From Omphalotus guepiniiformis (taxonomy: Eukaryota > Basidiomycota > Agaricomycetes > Agaricales > Omphalotaceae), in contig JAQOOI010000021.1 of assembly GCA_028554645.1 (NCBI GenBank), positions 620,001 through 684,000 of the forward strand: a stretch of DNA of 64,000 bases. Reading direction: 5' to 3'. The position numbers were made by a program, and so were the translations under genes. This document shows positions 12,759 to 22,650 of this stretch, one piece after another. A model generated the notes under the pieces. The model was not told the DNA's origin, did no database searches, and saw only the letters and a program-made list of their open reading frames with translations. Positions within the stretch are counted from its first letter, which is position 1. The number at the start of each line of letters is the position of its first letter.

Positions 12759-14016
12759 TCAAGCAAGCCTCTTAATCAAAAAATGCGCCGTCTTATCGAA
12801 ATAATACTTGAACTTCTCCTCCGCATCAGGGGCCTGATCAAAGAAATGGTCTTCCCCATCCACAATCCGCAGATACGACTGTACACCAGCACCTCTCAAC
12901 AAATCCAGAATCTCCTTCGACTCCTCAACCGGTACGGCCGTATCCTCAGCCCCATGTAGCAAAAACACCGGAGGCCACGAAGCGTCAACGCCAAATTGAG
13001 GTAAAATAGCACGGTGACGCTCAGGAATGAGAGATCGTAGTTTTTCTTTGGTGGTGGTACCTTCGTTGGAAGAGTATACGTAACGGAGGGCGGCGCTGAG
13101 GGATGGTTCGTGAGAGCCGGTGTAGTAATCGAGGTAAGTGCCTAGTTGAAGGTATAGAAAAGCGAGAGGCATGCGTGGGTTGGAGGGTATGGCGGGAGTT
13201 GTTGCGGTCGGAGGATGGAATGTCATTGGTGAGTCCGAGATGATTGTTGATGAGATGGAGGGTGAGAGGGGCCAGATGTAGTCTTTGCTTTGCTCTGGAT
13301 CGACAAGAGGTCTTCCGCGTATGAATGGTTCGGTTTTTGGTTGGAAATATTGAGGGATCTATGATTGTATTAAGCGAGATATGTTAAATGCTATCAATTG
13401 ACAATGAGTAAAGTACTAGACTAAGACTGACCAGTACATCCCCACCCATACCGAAAATGGACACAATCGCAGCTGGTTTTGGATTGACGTGTATCGCAGC
13501 GAGGTAAGCGCACATCCCTCCTGCACTTGAACCAGCTACTGCAATCTTGTCTGGGTTTATTGAGAACTTGTGAAACGGGAGTTCTCCTTTGACTTCCAGA
13601 GCATCAAGTGCAGACCCGAAAGCGTCAGCGTCACGTAGGAATGCGAAAGCATCTTTGATATCCTCTAGAATTTCGTGTCCGGTTATTGAACCGGTGGGTA
13701 TGAGTCTGTAGTCTGCTGAGATGAAAGCAAACCCTGCATCGGTGATTCGTTCTGTATGGACAACGAACGTCAGAGTCAGAGTCAGAGAGCGGGATAATCA
13801 AAGGGTTTGTTGGAGCGCACTCTGCAGCCAGGTCGGGAACATGAATTTTCGATTTGCGAATGTGAAACCTCCTCCGTGATAGTAGAGTACAGCTCCTACG
13901 TGAGCGTTCTTAGTAGTCGTTGAAGATGAAGGGGGGTAGACGTCGAGCTGAATGGGAATATCTTTGAAAGTCTTGAATGTTAGAGTTGCGATGGGGGCTT
14001 TGTTATCTGCGCTCAT
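12759..14016 (-). CDS. alpha/beta hydrolase (alpha/beta-hydrolase-3 / lipase-esterase type)
   Basis: Exons 13821-14016, 13432-13751 and 12759-13358 join in frame to 371 residues; introns are 69 and 73 bp. The fold shows its three signatures in order: HGGGF (oxyanion hole), GSSAGG (nucleophile elbow, serine), then LLHGAEDTAVP (Asp) and DGEDHFFD (His). This is a complete catalytic triad of the HSL/arylacetamide-deacetylase-like esterases. No signal peptide is seen with the chosen ATG (ttgaagATGAGC), so the enzyme is probably intracellular. An in-frame upstream ATG at 14079 would add a hydrophobic leader (LLLYIDFSFFLKM) and is a real alternative. The substrate cannot be deduced from the sequence. 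Confidence 0.88.
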
Positions 14017-14946
14017 CTTCAAGAAGAAGGAGAAGTCGATATAGAGAAGCAAATTCGCGTCAGTCACGGCCATAGACAAGCTGAAACCAAGTTGTACGAC
14101 TTACAGTTACGGTTGTGCTGTTGAGGATGTCGATGTCGATGTTTTGTACTGAACTTGCGCAAGCATCAAGAGGTTTTAAACCACTTGGTATAGATGCATA
14201 CCAATGCAAAAATAACACACTTTAGCGTGTTCGGTAAAATCGGAAGGGTGTCATTGGACATGGCTGAGGGGAGGAATTTCAAAGTTGACCTCACGATGAT
14301 TACAGCCGCTGACAATCTGGATAGATACGCCTAGATACGCCCGTGCTAGATTCCGATTGCAGTCTCATTTCGACTGCGCCATGATTGAGATTCCTGTGCT
14401 TGTATATCAATCAATATACATTCGTGATGTGTAGAAAATCATAAGGAAAATGATTCAGAAGTTGAGATTCTTGCCTTGTCAGCGCTGGCACTTTTGAAAC
14501 TTGATTATTCGAGTCATAGCGACGACGTAGTAAAGAGAGTTGTTACAGAGATTCCTTTTATCCGTCTTTGTCACTCTGACGAAGACGAAGAGGCAGAAAG
14601 CGGTGGGAGATGACATAAGCCAACAATTCCCGCTTTGTCTTTCTTGGTCGATTTGAATGTAAACGTCCACGTTCAAGGGTCCTCACTGCAATGAAAATCT
14701 CTGAGAATACTCAAGGGAGCAAGAATTCAAGTCGGCGTTGAGGGAAGTTGATCTGGCGCTTGCAGTCTCAATATGACAATGTCCTTCGACCTCGATACAG
14801 CATTCATACAGCATTAATACAGCATATATTCTTATTTCTATCAAGACAATCTCTGTGAGTATCGCTAATCATAAGGCTCGTTCACAGATACATGATTCAT
14901 AGTGCATAATATATTGATATATAGGGTCATACAAATTATGTTCAAA
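14017..14946. other. intergenic between two minus-strand genes
   Basis: It includes the promoter of the hydrolase gene. A short minus frame at 14479-14676 lacks any domain. No repeat or RNA gene was seen. Confidence 0.5.
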
Positions 14947-15570
14947 TCACCCAATGGATCTCCTTCGCCTCATACTTCTCCATGGACCCAATAACTTCTC
15001 AACCTCCAACTCCAACTCCTCTCTCGCAGCCATCTCCTCCATCATCCTTTTGCATAACGATACATCAGCATCCGCGCGCCTCTTCTCTAAAATATGCATG
15101 AATTCCTCTCGAATGAAGTCGACCTCCTCCACCTTCTCCACTGCCCATCCTGCTGGACTGTGGTTCGTAGGATCGTGCCAAATCAGATCTCCAACCCGTA
15201 AAACGACGTCGGTTTCAGGTATCGGTGCGCTTTGGCAACGTGGAGGGAGGGTTGAGTCATCAGGCGTGGCTCCTTGCTCGATAGAGTCAGAGGCCCATTT
15301 CTCTATCGTTAATGGTGCAGTTCGTAGTGGGAGATGGTGTCGGTAGTCATGACACGGGGAGTCCGCGGAGGAACCCGAATCTACGCGTTCGTCGTCGTCG
15401 TCGGTGGCATCGCTTTCATCAACGTGAATTTCTGGATAACAGTTCCCCTGTTCCGATAAATTGTGCGAGAGGTCGATCTTTGGTGGAGCGAACGACCTCG
15501 AATGTGACTTTGTTTCCGAATCTTCTCTTAGAGTCGATATGTGTGGCATTGGAGAATGATTTTGAGTCAT
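14947..15570 (-). CDS. hypothetical 207-residue protein with C-terminal helix
   Basis: A single uninterrupted frame starts at ATG 15570. The N-terminal half is polar and acidic (DESDATDDDDE); then come a short ordered segment (VLRVGDLIWHDPTNHSPAGWAVEKV) and a charged helical C-terminus with heptad character ending in a basic RRRR patch. The segment VLRVGDLIWHD is the only part that looks folded. Unrecognised family. It is separated from its neighbours by more than 900 bp on both sides. Confidence 0.6.
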   Translation of the reverse strand: MTQNHSPMPHISTLREDSETKSHSRSFAPPKIDLSHNLSEQGNCYPEIHVDESDATDDDDERVDSGSSADSPCHDYRHHLPLRTAPLTIEKWASDSIEQGATPDDSTLPPRCQSAPIPETDVVLRVGDLIWHDPTNHSPAGWAVEKVEEVDFIREEFMHILEKRRADADVSLCKRMMEEMAAREELELEVEKLLGPWRSMRRRRSIG

Positions 15571-16199
15571 GGCGGGAGTACTATATGAGTGGAACGACAG
15601 ATGTTTTGATTTCGATGATAGATGGCGATTGTCGTCGGCTCAGTCGAAGAATGCTGGATCTGTGATGGTGGATGATATTTCAAGGACATAAGAAAAAGAA
15701 GGGTTGGCTCTTTTATCGCAAGGTCCTTTGTTGTGGTCTTCTTCTGGAGCTGGAAGTCAAATGTATTTTGTCTCAGTCGATGAGGCGGTGCGGCACAAAG
15801 ATAGGAACCCCTAGACGCTTTGACCAGCTTCAACCATTGAACCATCCCAGGTGCTTATTGTAAATACCACATAAAGTCAAGAAGGCTCCGCAGAAATGTA
15901 TTCAATGTATTGTGTTTTTTTTTTGTTATCTTGCGAGAATTTGGTGGTGGCATAGCGATTGTGTCGACGCTTGAATCCAGCAGGAAGGCGATTCATTCAT
16001 TACGAGTTTTCCGAGCCCGACTGTGTCACGGTTTATGAAAATACGATCTTGCCTTCTAGACCACAAACATTCCATCTGATACGTATGAGCTCGAAGATTC
16101 CGATGGTATATACCAGTTTCAGCACGGCCAAGAATTTGAATATGGACACGAACTTCAAATTCGTAGCAGACGATGCAAGGATCAGCGATGAGTCCGGCG
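15571..16199. other. intergenic; weak open frame at 15959-16258
   Basis: A plus-strand frame of 99 codons, containing NFKFVADDARISDESG, runs into the duplicated segment that begins near 16200. It has no ATG in a good context at its beginning and no recognised domain. It may be a coding remnant. Confidence 0.35.
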
Positions 16200-16850
16200 C
16201 GCTCACGGCTGCTCATGGTCATCAGCCTTTACCATCTACCATCACCATCTATAACTGAAGCTGACGAATGGCTACCCTCATACCTCTTTCATACTTCCTT
16301 TCTACTCTATCTAGCAGCTAGTCTTCTGAGTACAAATTCATGCTGTTCGCAGTCAATTGACGCGACTGAGTAATCAACCATTCTCGCAAGGAAGGTCGAA
16401 ATTGCTATCGCGACAAGCGATTCGTCATGCATTCGGGGCACAGATGAATACATCCCTGGTGTGTATTCTACTACTCGTACATCTATGGCTAGTACATTGA
16501 GAATTTGTGATTTGTTGCAGTGGGTGGGACATATGCATATGTAGGACCTCAAGCTTCAAGAGTCAAACTGGCCGAGTCTACATCAAAGGCTAATTCCATG
16601 GATCGGGATCATTGTGTTGGACGGAATAAATGCGTAAGATATCCTGAGCAGCGTTCGATACGTAGCTAATAACTATCATAGTTCAAGCTGCATGTCCACC
16701 GACTCGTTCAGTCCTGTCATTTTCAACTTCCACTTCCTTCAACTATTCATACATCATGCATTGAACTACATACGCTCTGCTCCAGTGTCAACTTCCCCCT
16801 TCTGGTGCACCATTGCTACTAGAACCATCAGGGACTCCTTAACCCATTGC
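16200..16850 (+). repeat. duplicated segment X, copy 1
   Basis: This ~600-bp stretch is clearly similar to 22905-23510. Shared blocks include CTCTATCTAGCAGCTAGTCT, CGACAAGCGATTCGT, CAGTGGGTGGGAC, GCGTTCGATACG and CCCCCTTCTG, in the same order and orientation with substitutions and small indels. It contains no long frame; a decayed gene or a nonautonomous element is possible. I could not define terminal inverted repeats. Confidence 0.7.
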
Positions 16851-16936
16851 AATCACCGCTGCTACATTAAACAGTACTCTTCCACGCTCCCTTCTCCTCT
16901 CTGACAACGCACCACCTCCGAATCTCTCTCTTTCGT

Positions 16937-17281
16937 TTAATCCTTCCCCTCACCCTCACTACGACTAAGCGATGGTGATCGTCTTCGACGCTGACTCAAA
17001 GACGCACGTCTAAGCGTCCGGCCTCGCACAAGCTCATATTCGGAGCTACGATCACCTGCCTCTTCTGCTCCCTTCTCCGATGCAGTGTTCAAAGCTTGGG
17101 ACGTGCCTTGTACATCAATGTCAAGGTTTGGACCATCAGACGCCGACAGAGGAACGGCGGTGGTGAGCTTGCCCGGGGACATCGGGGTAGTCTCCAGCTC
17201 TGATTTTATTTTGGAGCAGTCTCTAGATGAGGAGGCGGGAACGTCTAGAGTGTCCGCTTTGTTCGGTGGCAATGCAGCCAT
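16937..17281 (-). CDS. small hypothetical protein, polar with basic C-terminus
   Basis: The frame runs from an ATG at 17281 (MAALPPNKADT) or 17293 (MKSTMAALPP) to a stop at 16937; I chose 17281 but cannot exclude the upstream one. The protein is ~114-118 residues, Ser/Pro/Asp rich, ending in an arginine/serine region (RRASLSQRRRRSPSLSRS) like a phosphorylatable RS-type tail. No known domain. The bias is regular and the frame is clean, so I favour a real gene, but only moderately. Confidence 0.45.
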   Translation of the reverse strand: MAALPPNKADTLDVPASSSRDCSKIKSELETTPMSPGKLTTAVPLSASDGPNLDIDVQGTSQALNTASEKGAEEAGDRSSEYELVRGRTLRRASLSQRRRRSPSLSRSEGEGKD

Positions 17282-17293
17282 GGTTGATTTCAA

Positions 17294-17640
17294 CTTCAGA
17301 AGTTCAGAAAGAAAGGTGTAGCGGGGAGTTTTTGCGTAGATGGTGGTTTTCGTGGCTCAAGGGATAGCTTGGACGTTGGTTCTTTTGGACATTTGACCAC
17401 TCGCGCGGATGGGGCGGGGCTTTATACATTGTCTTCGCTTCGCTTCTACTCTATGTGCACCCCGATCAGCACGCTTTGACTATGGGTGGACATGGGTTTG
17501 TGCCAAAGGGTGTCTTATGCCCGGCAGTGCTTTGGCCCTCTGTGGTGTGGTTTTTGGATGTTGTGCATGTAGAGTATGAGAGGCGAGTTCATGGTCCTTT
17601 GTACTCGCGCGCGTGGGTGTCGGCAATAGCTTTGATGACG
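17294..17640. other. intergenic with TG/TTTGGC-rich tract
   Basis: The part from about 17455 shares the GCTTTGGCCCT-like words of the 12.0-12.5 kb tract. No gene is evident. Confidence 0.4.
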
Positions 17641-17946
17641 TATAGGTGCGCTTAGACCGACGACTTGAAGCTTGGCTTCAGGATTGAACACGGTCAGCGA
17701 TGGGAGTTCAACGAGTTTAAGTTGTGCTACCTAGCTGGTCATCTGGCTCGTATCAAAAAACTTCCTCGAGTTGGCAACTGGTGCTGAGTCGGATGTGGGT
17801 TCGCTGGTGCTTTCAAAATTGGCACGTCAAAAATGGCACGTTACGGCAAGCGCGTCGTTGGAAGGCGAGCATTCTCGAAAGATTACCAGGCGCAGGGAGA
17901 TGAAGGAGTGTGTTGCGCTGTGCCGCGTACACTTCGATATGGAAAT

Positions 17947-18032
17947 GTGGCGGGAAAGTGGCGGGAATAATAGGTAAATACTATTGTCATTCTGGATTTA
18001 GAAGTTCGGTGATCTGAAAAAAAGGATATATA
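17947..18032 (+). promoter_or_regulatory. conserved promoter of unit 1: GTGGCGGGAA doublet and TATA box
   Basis: GTGGCGGGAA occurs at 17947-17956 and 17958-17967, with a TATATA box at 18027-18032 inside GGATATATAGGCTTGAGTG. The doublet, spacing and TATA context are repeated in units 2 and 3. GGCGGGAA is the consensus of E2F/DP-type factors in animals and plants; that the same kind of factor binds here is inference only. Confidence 0.6.
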
Positions 18033-18163
18033 GGCTTGAGTGTTTTGCTGTAAATTCTCAATCTACAGCTCGTACTCGCTACCTCACCTCATCTCTCATA
18101 CACCCTCATATACCAACCTACACCAACTATCACACTTTGCGTGTGTGTTATATTTTGGCAAAT

Positions 18164-18526
18164 ATGTCTAGTGCAGATTCGCGTTCGACCTCAACCCCTC
18201 CTGCTGGCGATGCTGTCTCGGGAGATGCAGCCAACGGGCATGGTGTACACTTGGCACCAACACTTCTCTCGTCTGATGTCTCTGACGTCCCACCACCTAA
18301 ACCCGAACAACTAAAGGAGAAACGAGTACCGCTTTTTCTTCCAGGGTGTACGTCTAGTAGCCCCAGCGTAAAGGTCGACAAGTCGTCCGTCTCGACTGAC
18401 GCGGACGGCTCGGTTGAGGAGACCTTGGAACCGATATCCATGACGCAGCATGAGAATAGTTCAACTGACACTATTGCCGTGGATGAGAATGGACAGGAGA
18501 TAGAGAAAAAGAAGAAGAAGGATTAG
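18164..18526 (+). CDS. small disordered protein, array member 1
   Basis: The frame is 120 residues from ATG at 18164 (caaatATGTCTAG), 132 bp after the TATA box. It starts with a Ser/Thr/Pro segment containing PPAGDAVSGDAANG, which array member 3 shares. It then has a proline/lysine middle (PPPKPEQLKEKRVP) and an acidic stretch, and ends in a run of lysines (IEKKKKKD). No signal peptide, membrane segment or known domain. It is probably the least-eroded member, since its C-terminal coding sequence is still visible as noncoding DNA in units 2 and 3. Unrecognised family. Confidence 0.6.
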   Translation: MSSADSRSTSTPPAGDAVSGDAANGHGVHLAPTLLSSDVSDVPPPKPEQLKEKRVPLFLPGCTSSSPSVKVDKSSVSTDADGSVEETLEPISMTQHENSSTDTIAVDENGQEIEKKKKKD

Positions 18527-19091
18527 TTTTCGGGGACGTTGGAGATGCACTGGGACATACGTCTCATATGATCTTTCGGGGCTTCATCGACCTCTTTGTT
18601 AAATTGTTATATCCTTGTTCTTGTTCCTTTCTCTGTATTGAATTTTATGTGACGTCTAACGACTGCGGGACTGAGAGCAAGGTTACATTATGCAATGCTA
18701 GTTATAGCGCAAAACTCGTCGACTTCTATGTTGAAAGCTACGTATATACCTGGTCGCTTATCTAGCGATAGTAACGATTCATATGTTCATGGACTAAGCG
18801 GATAGGTATTCAGCTTTGCCACCGTAACTCAAAGTGAGTATATTTATGAGGAATGAGGAAATGGTCGTAGAAACGCACATCCAGCCGCCTGCACCTACAT
18901 CTTTGTGACGGTTCACTCGCTCTTGTATCTCGTCAGAACTTCCTTTGGTGCTGAGTCGGACGTGAGTTCGCTGGTGCTTCCAAAATTGGCACATATAGGC
19001 AAGCGCGTCGTTGGAAGGCGAGCAACCTCGAAGGATTACCAGGCGCAGGGCGTTGAAGAGGAGTGCGCCGCGTACAGTTTGATATGAGGGT

Positions 19092-19179
19092 GTGGCGGGA
19101 AACGTGGCGGGAATCATAGGTAAATGTTATTGTTTTTCTGGATTTAGTAGTAAGGTGATCTGAAAAAAAGGGATATATA
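19092..19179 (+). promoter_or_regulatory. conserved promoter of unit 2
   Basis: GTGGCGGGAA is at 19092-19101 and 19104-19113 (one base more spacing than in units 1 and 3), and a TATATA box at 19174-19179. Confidence 0.6.
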
Positions 19180-19307
19180 GGCTTGAGTGTTTTATTCTAA
19201 AATCTCAATCTATAGCTCGTACTCGCTATCTCGTCTCATCTCTCATACTCTCTCATACACACCGATACCAACTCTCATACTTTGCTTTTGTTTTTACGTT
19301 GGCAAAT

Positions 19308-19808
19308 ATGTCCAGTTCTTCTCCACACCGTGCGGATGGCATTCATGCTGTCCCGCAAGATGCAGTCAACAGGCCTGGTGTACACTTTGAATCCAAAGTC
19401 GATGGATCCAGGTCTCAGGATTCTGACGCCGCGCCAGCTAGACGTGGAAAATCGCGAATGACTCCGACGAGGAAAAAAGCAGAAGGTATCCTTCGCGGGC
19501 CCTCACCGGCACCTATTCCGGCGACAAGCCCCACATCAAGCCCCACATCTGGGGCTTTTACAAAAACACTCTCGGATAGTCCTGCGGGTAGTCTTTCGGG
19601 TAGTCCTCCGATGAGTCCTCCGGCGATGGGTAAGAAAACAAGTATGGAACTTCCCAGCATGGATGACGAGGAATCGTCCGACATTGGTAGAAACGATTTT
19701 GAGGATTCCTCGTCGACTGCGACTGGTGCTGGAGAGCTGATTGGACTGGGTTTACGTACTTTGGGTACGGTCTTGGAGGAGGATATATCGTTGGAGGCGG
19801 TCGAATAA
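19308..19808 (+). CDS. small disordered protein, array member 2
   Basis: The frame is 166 residues from ATG at 19308. It shares the start context (GGCAAATATGTCC) and a weak N-terminal match (AVPQDAVNRPGVHF against member 1 AVSGDAANGHGVH). It shares ARRGKSRMTPTRKKA with member 3 (AGRGKSRLTPWRRNA), a basic motif rich in possible phosphosites. The middle has Ser/Pro repeats (SPTSSPTSG, SPAGSLSGSPPMSPP) and the C-terminus is acidic with a short hydrophobic stretch (LIGLGLRTLGTVLEE). DNA after the stop still resembles the C-terminal coding part of member 1 but is interrupted by stops. Function unknown. Confidence 0.6.
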   Translation: MSSSSPHRADGIHAVPQDAVNRPGVHFESKVDGSRSQDSDAAPARRGKSRMTPTRKKAEGILRGPSPAPIPATSPTSSPTSGAFTKTLSDSPAGSLSGSPPMSPPAMGKKTSMELPSMDDEESSDIGRNDFEDSSSTATGAGELIGLGLRTLGTVLEEDISLEAVE

Positions 19809-20139
19809 ACATGAGCTCGCCTGAAACCGAAAGCAATAATGTTGCTGCATGAGAATAGTCAAATGCCATGGTGACCGTGATGGAGGATGAGGATGGACAA
19901 AGGAGAGATTTTATTGGAGACGTCGGAGATGTACTCGGACATACTTCTCGTATGACCCTTCGGGACTTCATGGACCTCTTTATAATTGTTGTTATATTGT
20001 TCTGGTTCTTGTTCCTGTTCCTTGTATTGAATGATGTGTGAACTCTAACAATTGCGGGACTGAAACTGACTGAAAGCAAGGTTACCTTATGCAGCGCTAG
20101 TTATAGCGCAAAACTCGTTGACTTCTATGGTGAAAGCGA

Positions 20140-20345
20140 TGTATATGCTCCATATATGCGCTCACACGAATTGAGCAAGATTACGAACGTCAGCAGGGGG
20201 AGAAACGTTTCCAAGCGTTGTACAAGAGGCAAATTCTGCGCTTTCAAAGGAGTTTCGACATGTCTTCTGCCAACGGTGAAGACGCTATTCGGCGGTCTTT
20301 GAGGCAGAGGGTGCAGATTCTGATGTGACAGTGAAAGAAAGTATA
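20140..20345 (+). pseudogene. duplicated coding fragment (related to 22430-22640)
   Basis: GAGCAAGATTACGAACGTCA, GAGAAACGTTTCCAAGCG and GCCAACGGTGAAG match 22455-22570 with substitutions. In the better copy the frame reads VEQDYERQQAEKRFRALYER. This copy has a premature break and no start. Confidence 0.6.
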
Positions 20346-20759
20346 AGTCAGGTCGTAGAATAAAGAGGGTCGATGCTTTCGGAACGAGGAAGCGGCGTAA
20401 CAGAGTGCGTAGCTTCAAAGCTTCAACGTTCAACCTCACCAGGGACTTGGACTCGGCGGACGGGGAAGATATGGTTTCGAGAGTTTCCAGGCTAGTAGTC
20501 ATGGGGTGTATATACTATACTCCGTCGCATCGCGAGCTTTATGTTTTCTTTTCTGGACTGGGAACCATGTTCCTTTCGTCGATTGGCGCTAGTATATTCT
20601 TGATTTGAAGGTAGAGGTGGTTTCAACTTCGTATGGTTGAAGTAGAGCACTGTTTGAGGAGAAATGGCATTACATAATCATTAGGATCACAGGCATGACC
20701 GCTTTTATCCTCCTTTATCCCGCCTTCATCCCATATTCTGCGACAATATGCTGCGACAA
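20346..20759. other. no gene seen
   Basis: A short frame (20405-20608) has no domain. The sequence is unique within the window as far as I can see. Confidence 0.35.
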
Positions 20760-20867
20760 TATGCGACACCCTCCAAGAATTTACGCGAACTTCTCGACCA
20801 AGTTCGTTTACTTCTCAAGTCGGATACAAGTCGAAGGCGATCCCATCCTCCCGGACAGCAATTTGAC
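20760..20867 (+). pseudogene. fragment of the 5' end of the leucine-rich gene family
   Basis: GCGACACCCTCCAAG, TTACGCGAACTTCTCG and CGGATACAAGTCGAAGG correspond to 22570-22648 and to the region just upstream of, and at, the start of the gene at 26134. The fragment is truncated exactly where array unit 3 begins. Confidence 0.6.
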
Positions 20868-21174
20868 ATTCGCGCTTTGACCGACGATTTGAAGCCTAGC
20901 TTCAGGACTGGACACGGTGTTTGACGAGTTCAAGTTTGCTAGCTGGTCTTTTCCTTAATGGTGCTGATATCGCATACCCAGCTCAAGTTGGCAGCGTCCC
21001 TAGGAATGCTGGGCTAGGAAGAGTTGAATATGTGTTTGCCCATACTTCCGAAGTTCAAGTTGGCACAATACGGCAATTGCGTCGTTGGAAGGCGAGCATT
21101 CTCGAGGAGTATCAGGCGCAGGGCGATGAAGAGGAGTGAGCTGCGTTGCGCCGCGTACAGTTCGTTATGGAAAT

Positions 21175-21264
21175 GTGGCGGGAAAGTGGCGGGAATAATA
21201 GGTAAGGGCTATTATTGTTATTCTGGATTTAGAAGTAAGGTGTATCTGAAAAAGAGGATATATA
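21175..21264 (+). promoter_or_regulatory. conserved promoter of unit 3
   Basis: GTGGCGGGAA is at 21175-21184 and 21186-21195, and a TATATA box at 21259-21264 is followed by the same GGCTTGAGTGTTTTGCTCTA leader. Confidence 0.6.
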
Positions 21265-21368
21265 GGCTTGAGTGTTTTGCTCTAAACTCTCAATCTACAG
21301 GTCGCACTCGCTACCTCATCTCATCTCTCATACATTCTCATATATCAACTTTGCGTTTGTGGGCAAAT

Positions 21369-21728
21369 ATGTTCAATATGTCCAATTCTGGTTCGCATTT
21401 AACCTCAAACCCTCCTGCTGGCGATGCTGTCTCGCAAGATGCAGCCAACGGGCCTAACGCCGCATCAGCTGGACGTGGAAAATCGCGACTGACTCCATGG
21501 AGGAGAAATGCAGGAGATTTCGGCCTCACAACTGCTCGCGAGCCCTCACCTGCGACTACATCTTCACAGCCCGGATTTCTCCCATCTTCAGGAAGTTCAA
21601 CTGAGGAAACCCAGTTCTTCTTGTTTTTGGAGATGGAGAAGACGGAAACTGATGCTGGAGAGCAGAATTCAAATTCCGTGATGGGACTTGTTTTAGAATT
21701 TTTGAGTATGCTCATTGATTTTTTCTGA
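21369..21728 (+). CDS. small disordered protein, array member 3
   Basis: The frame is 119 residues from ATG at 21369 (a second ATG at 21378 is equally good). The N-terminus is close to member 1 (SNPPAGDAVSQDAANGPN) and the centre close to member 2 (AGRGKSRLTPWRRNA), so it looks like a mosaic or the ancestral arrangement. Unlike the others, it ends in a hydrophobic segment (VMGLVLEFLSMLIDFF) that could be a tail anchor or simply a frame-shifted tail. Sequence past the stop resembles the 3' coding part of member 1. Function unknown. Confidence 0.55.
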   Translation: MFNMSNSGSHLTSNPPAGDAVSQDAANGPNAASAGRGKSRLTPWRRNAGDFGLTTAREPSPATTSSQPGFLPSSGSSTEETQFFLFLEMEKTETDAGEQNSNSVMGLVLEFLSMLIDFF

Positions 21729-22251
21729 CTACCCTCTTCAAAGTCCTTAAGGAGGAGGAGATCGATGGAGGGCGGACGGCTCGGATGACTCGCCTAAAAT
21801 CGATGTCCATGTCGCTGCATGTAGTGACCGTGATGGAGATGAGGAACAAAGAAAAATATAGTAGATTCAGTCATCGGGGAAGTTGAAGATGATCCTTCGG
21901 GACTTCATGGACCTCTTTATTATATCGTTGTTCTTATTCTTTCACTTGTTTTGAATGTTATGTGACTTCTAACAACTGCGAGACTGAATACAGCACCAGT
22001 CTAAGTTATAGTGCTGCGGTCAAAGTGATGTACATAATTATCAGCCCTGGAAATGTACGGTTCACAAGGTCGCTTAGCTGGCGAAAGCAATAATTAGCAT
22101 GGACAAAGATCTTCAGCTTTGCTACAACTCACTCTTTCTTGTATCTTGTCCTTTCGAATAGGAAGCACCCTGTCATGACGCTGGGAATGGCATACGGTAA
22201 TATAGAGGACCTGGATGCGGTTTCCCAAGGTGAGAATTTACACGCTTCGAG

Positions 22252-22650
22252 ATGGAACAATCTTTAACTCACGCTATGATTCTAGAAGTGACACAGTCGC
22301 GCGTTGATAGCTCTACGTTTTTCATCTTGGCCCATGAATTTGATCTGCTTCGCCGACAACGGACAAAAATGCATAGACACAATACTTGCCTCTTAACACG
22401 GAAGAGGAAGCGAAACCTGGGCCTTCAAGCACGTACTGCTTCATACACGCGCACACGAGTTGAGCAAGATTACGAGCGTCAGCAGGCGGAGAAGCGTTTC
22501 CGAGCGTTGTACGAGAGGTCATCGTTTGCAAAGTCTGCGTCTTCAGATCAGTCTGATGCCAACGGTGAAGCTGCGACACCCTCCAAAGTCTTACGCGAAC
22601 TTCTCGGCCAAGTTCGTTTATATTTCAAGTGGGATACAAGTCGAACTTAG
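22252..22650 (+). pseudogene. coding fragment with basic helical segment, probably decayed
   Basis: The open frame runs 132 codons. Its last third (VEQDYERQQAEKRFRALYER, then SDANGEAATPSKVLRELLGQ) is the part shared with 20140-20345 and, at DNA level, with the sequence upstream of the 26134 gene. It may be an exon of a gene whose remainder is lost. A genuine small gene cannot be excluded. Confidence 0.4.

Larger units (their letters stand above)
17645..18900 (+). repeat. tandem array unit 1 (small disordered protein)
   Basis: Direct repeat with units at 18905-20140 and 20868-22130. Shared landmarks in order: a GACCGACGACTTGAAGC start (units 1 and 3), GCGTCGTTGGAAGGCGAGCA, the doublet of GTGGCGGGAA, GGATATATAGGCTTGAG, the coding start near GGCAAATATGTC, and a 3' block with CTTCATGGACCTCTTTAT-like and GTGACTTCTAACAACTGCG-like sequence. 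Unit 1 keeps all landmarks. Confidence 0.85.
18905..20140 (+). repeat. tandem array unit 2
   Basis: Second direct copy. It lacks the GACCGACG start block and ends abruptly at about 20140, where its 3' block (CAAAACTCGTTGACTTCTAT) joins an unrelated coding fragment. Confidence 0.8.
20868..22130 (+). repeat. tandem array unit 3
   Basis: Third direct copy, including the GACCGACGATTTGAAGC start block, promoter, coding frame and the full 3' block with AGCATGGACAAAG and TTCAGCTTTGC landmarks that unit 1 also has. Confidence 0.8.

Noticed and set aside
15959..16258. 99-codon plus-strand frame containing NFKFVADDARISDESG
   Set aside because: No good start, no splice partner, and its 3' end lies in duplicated segment X; composition alone is not enough.
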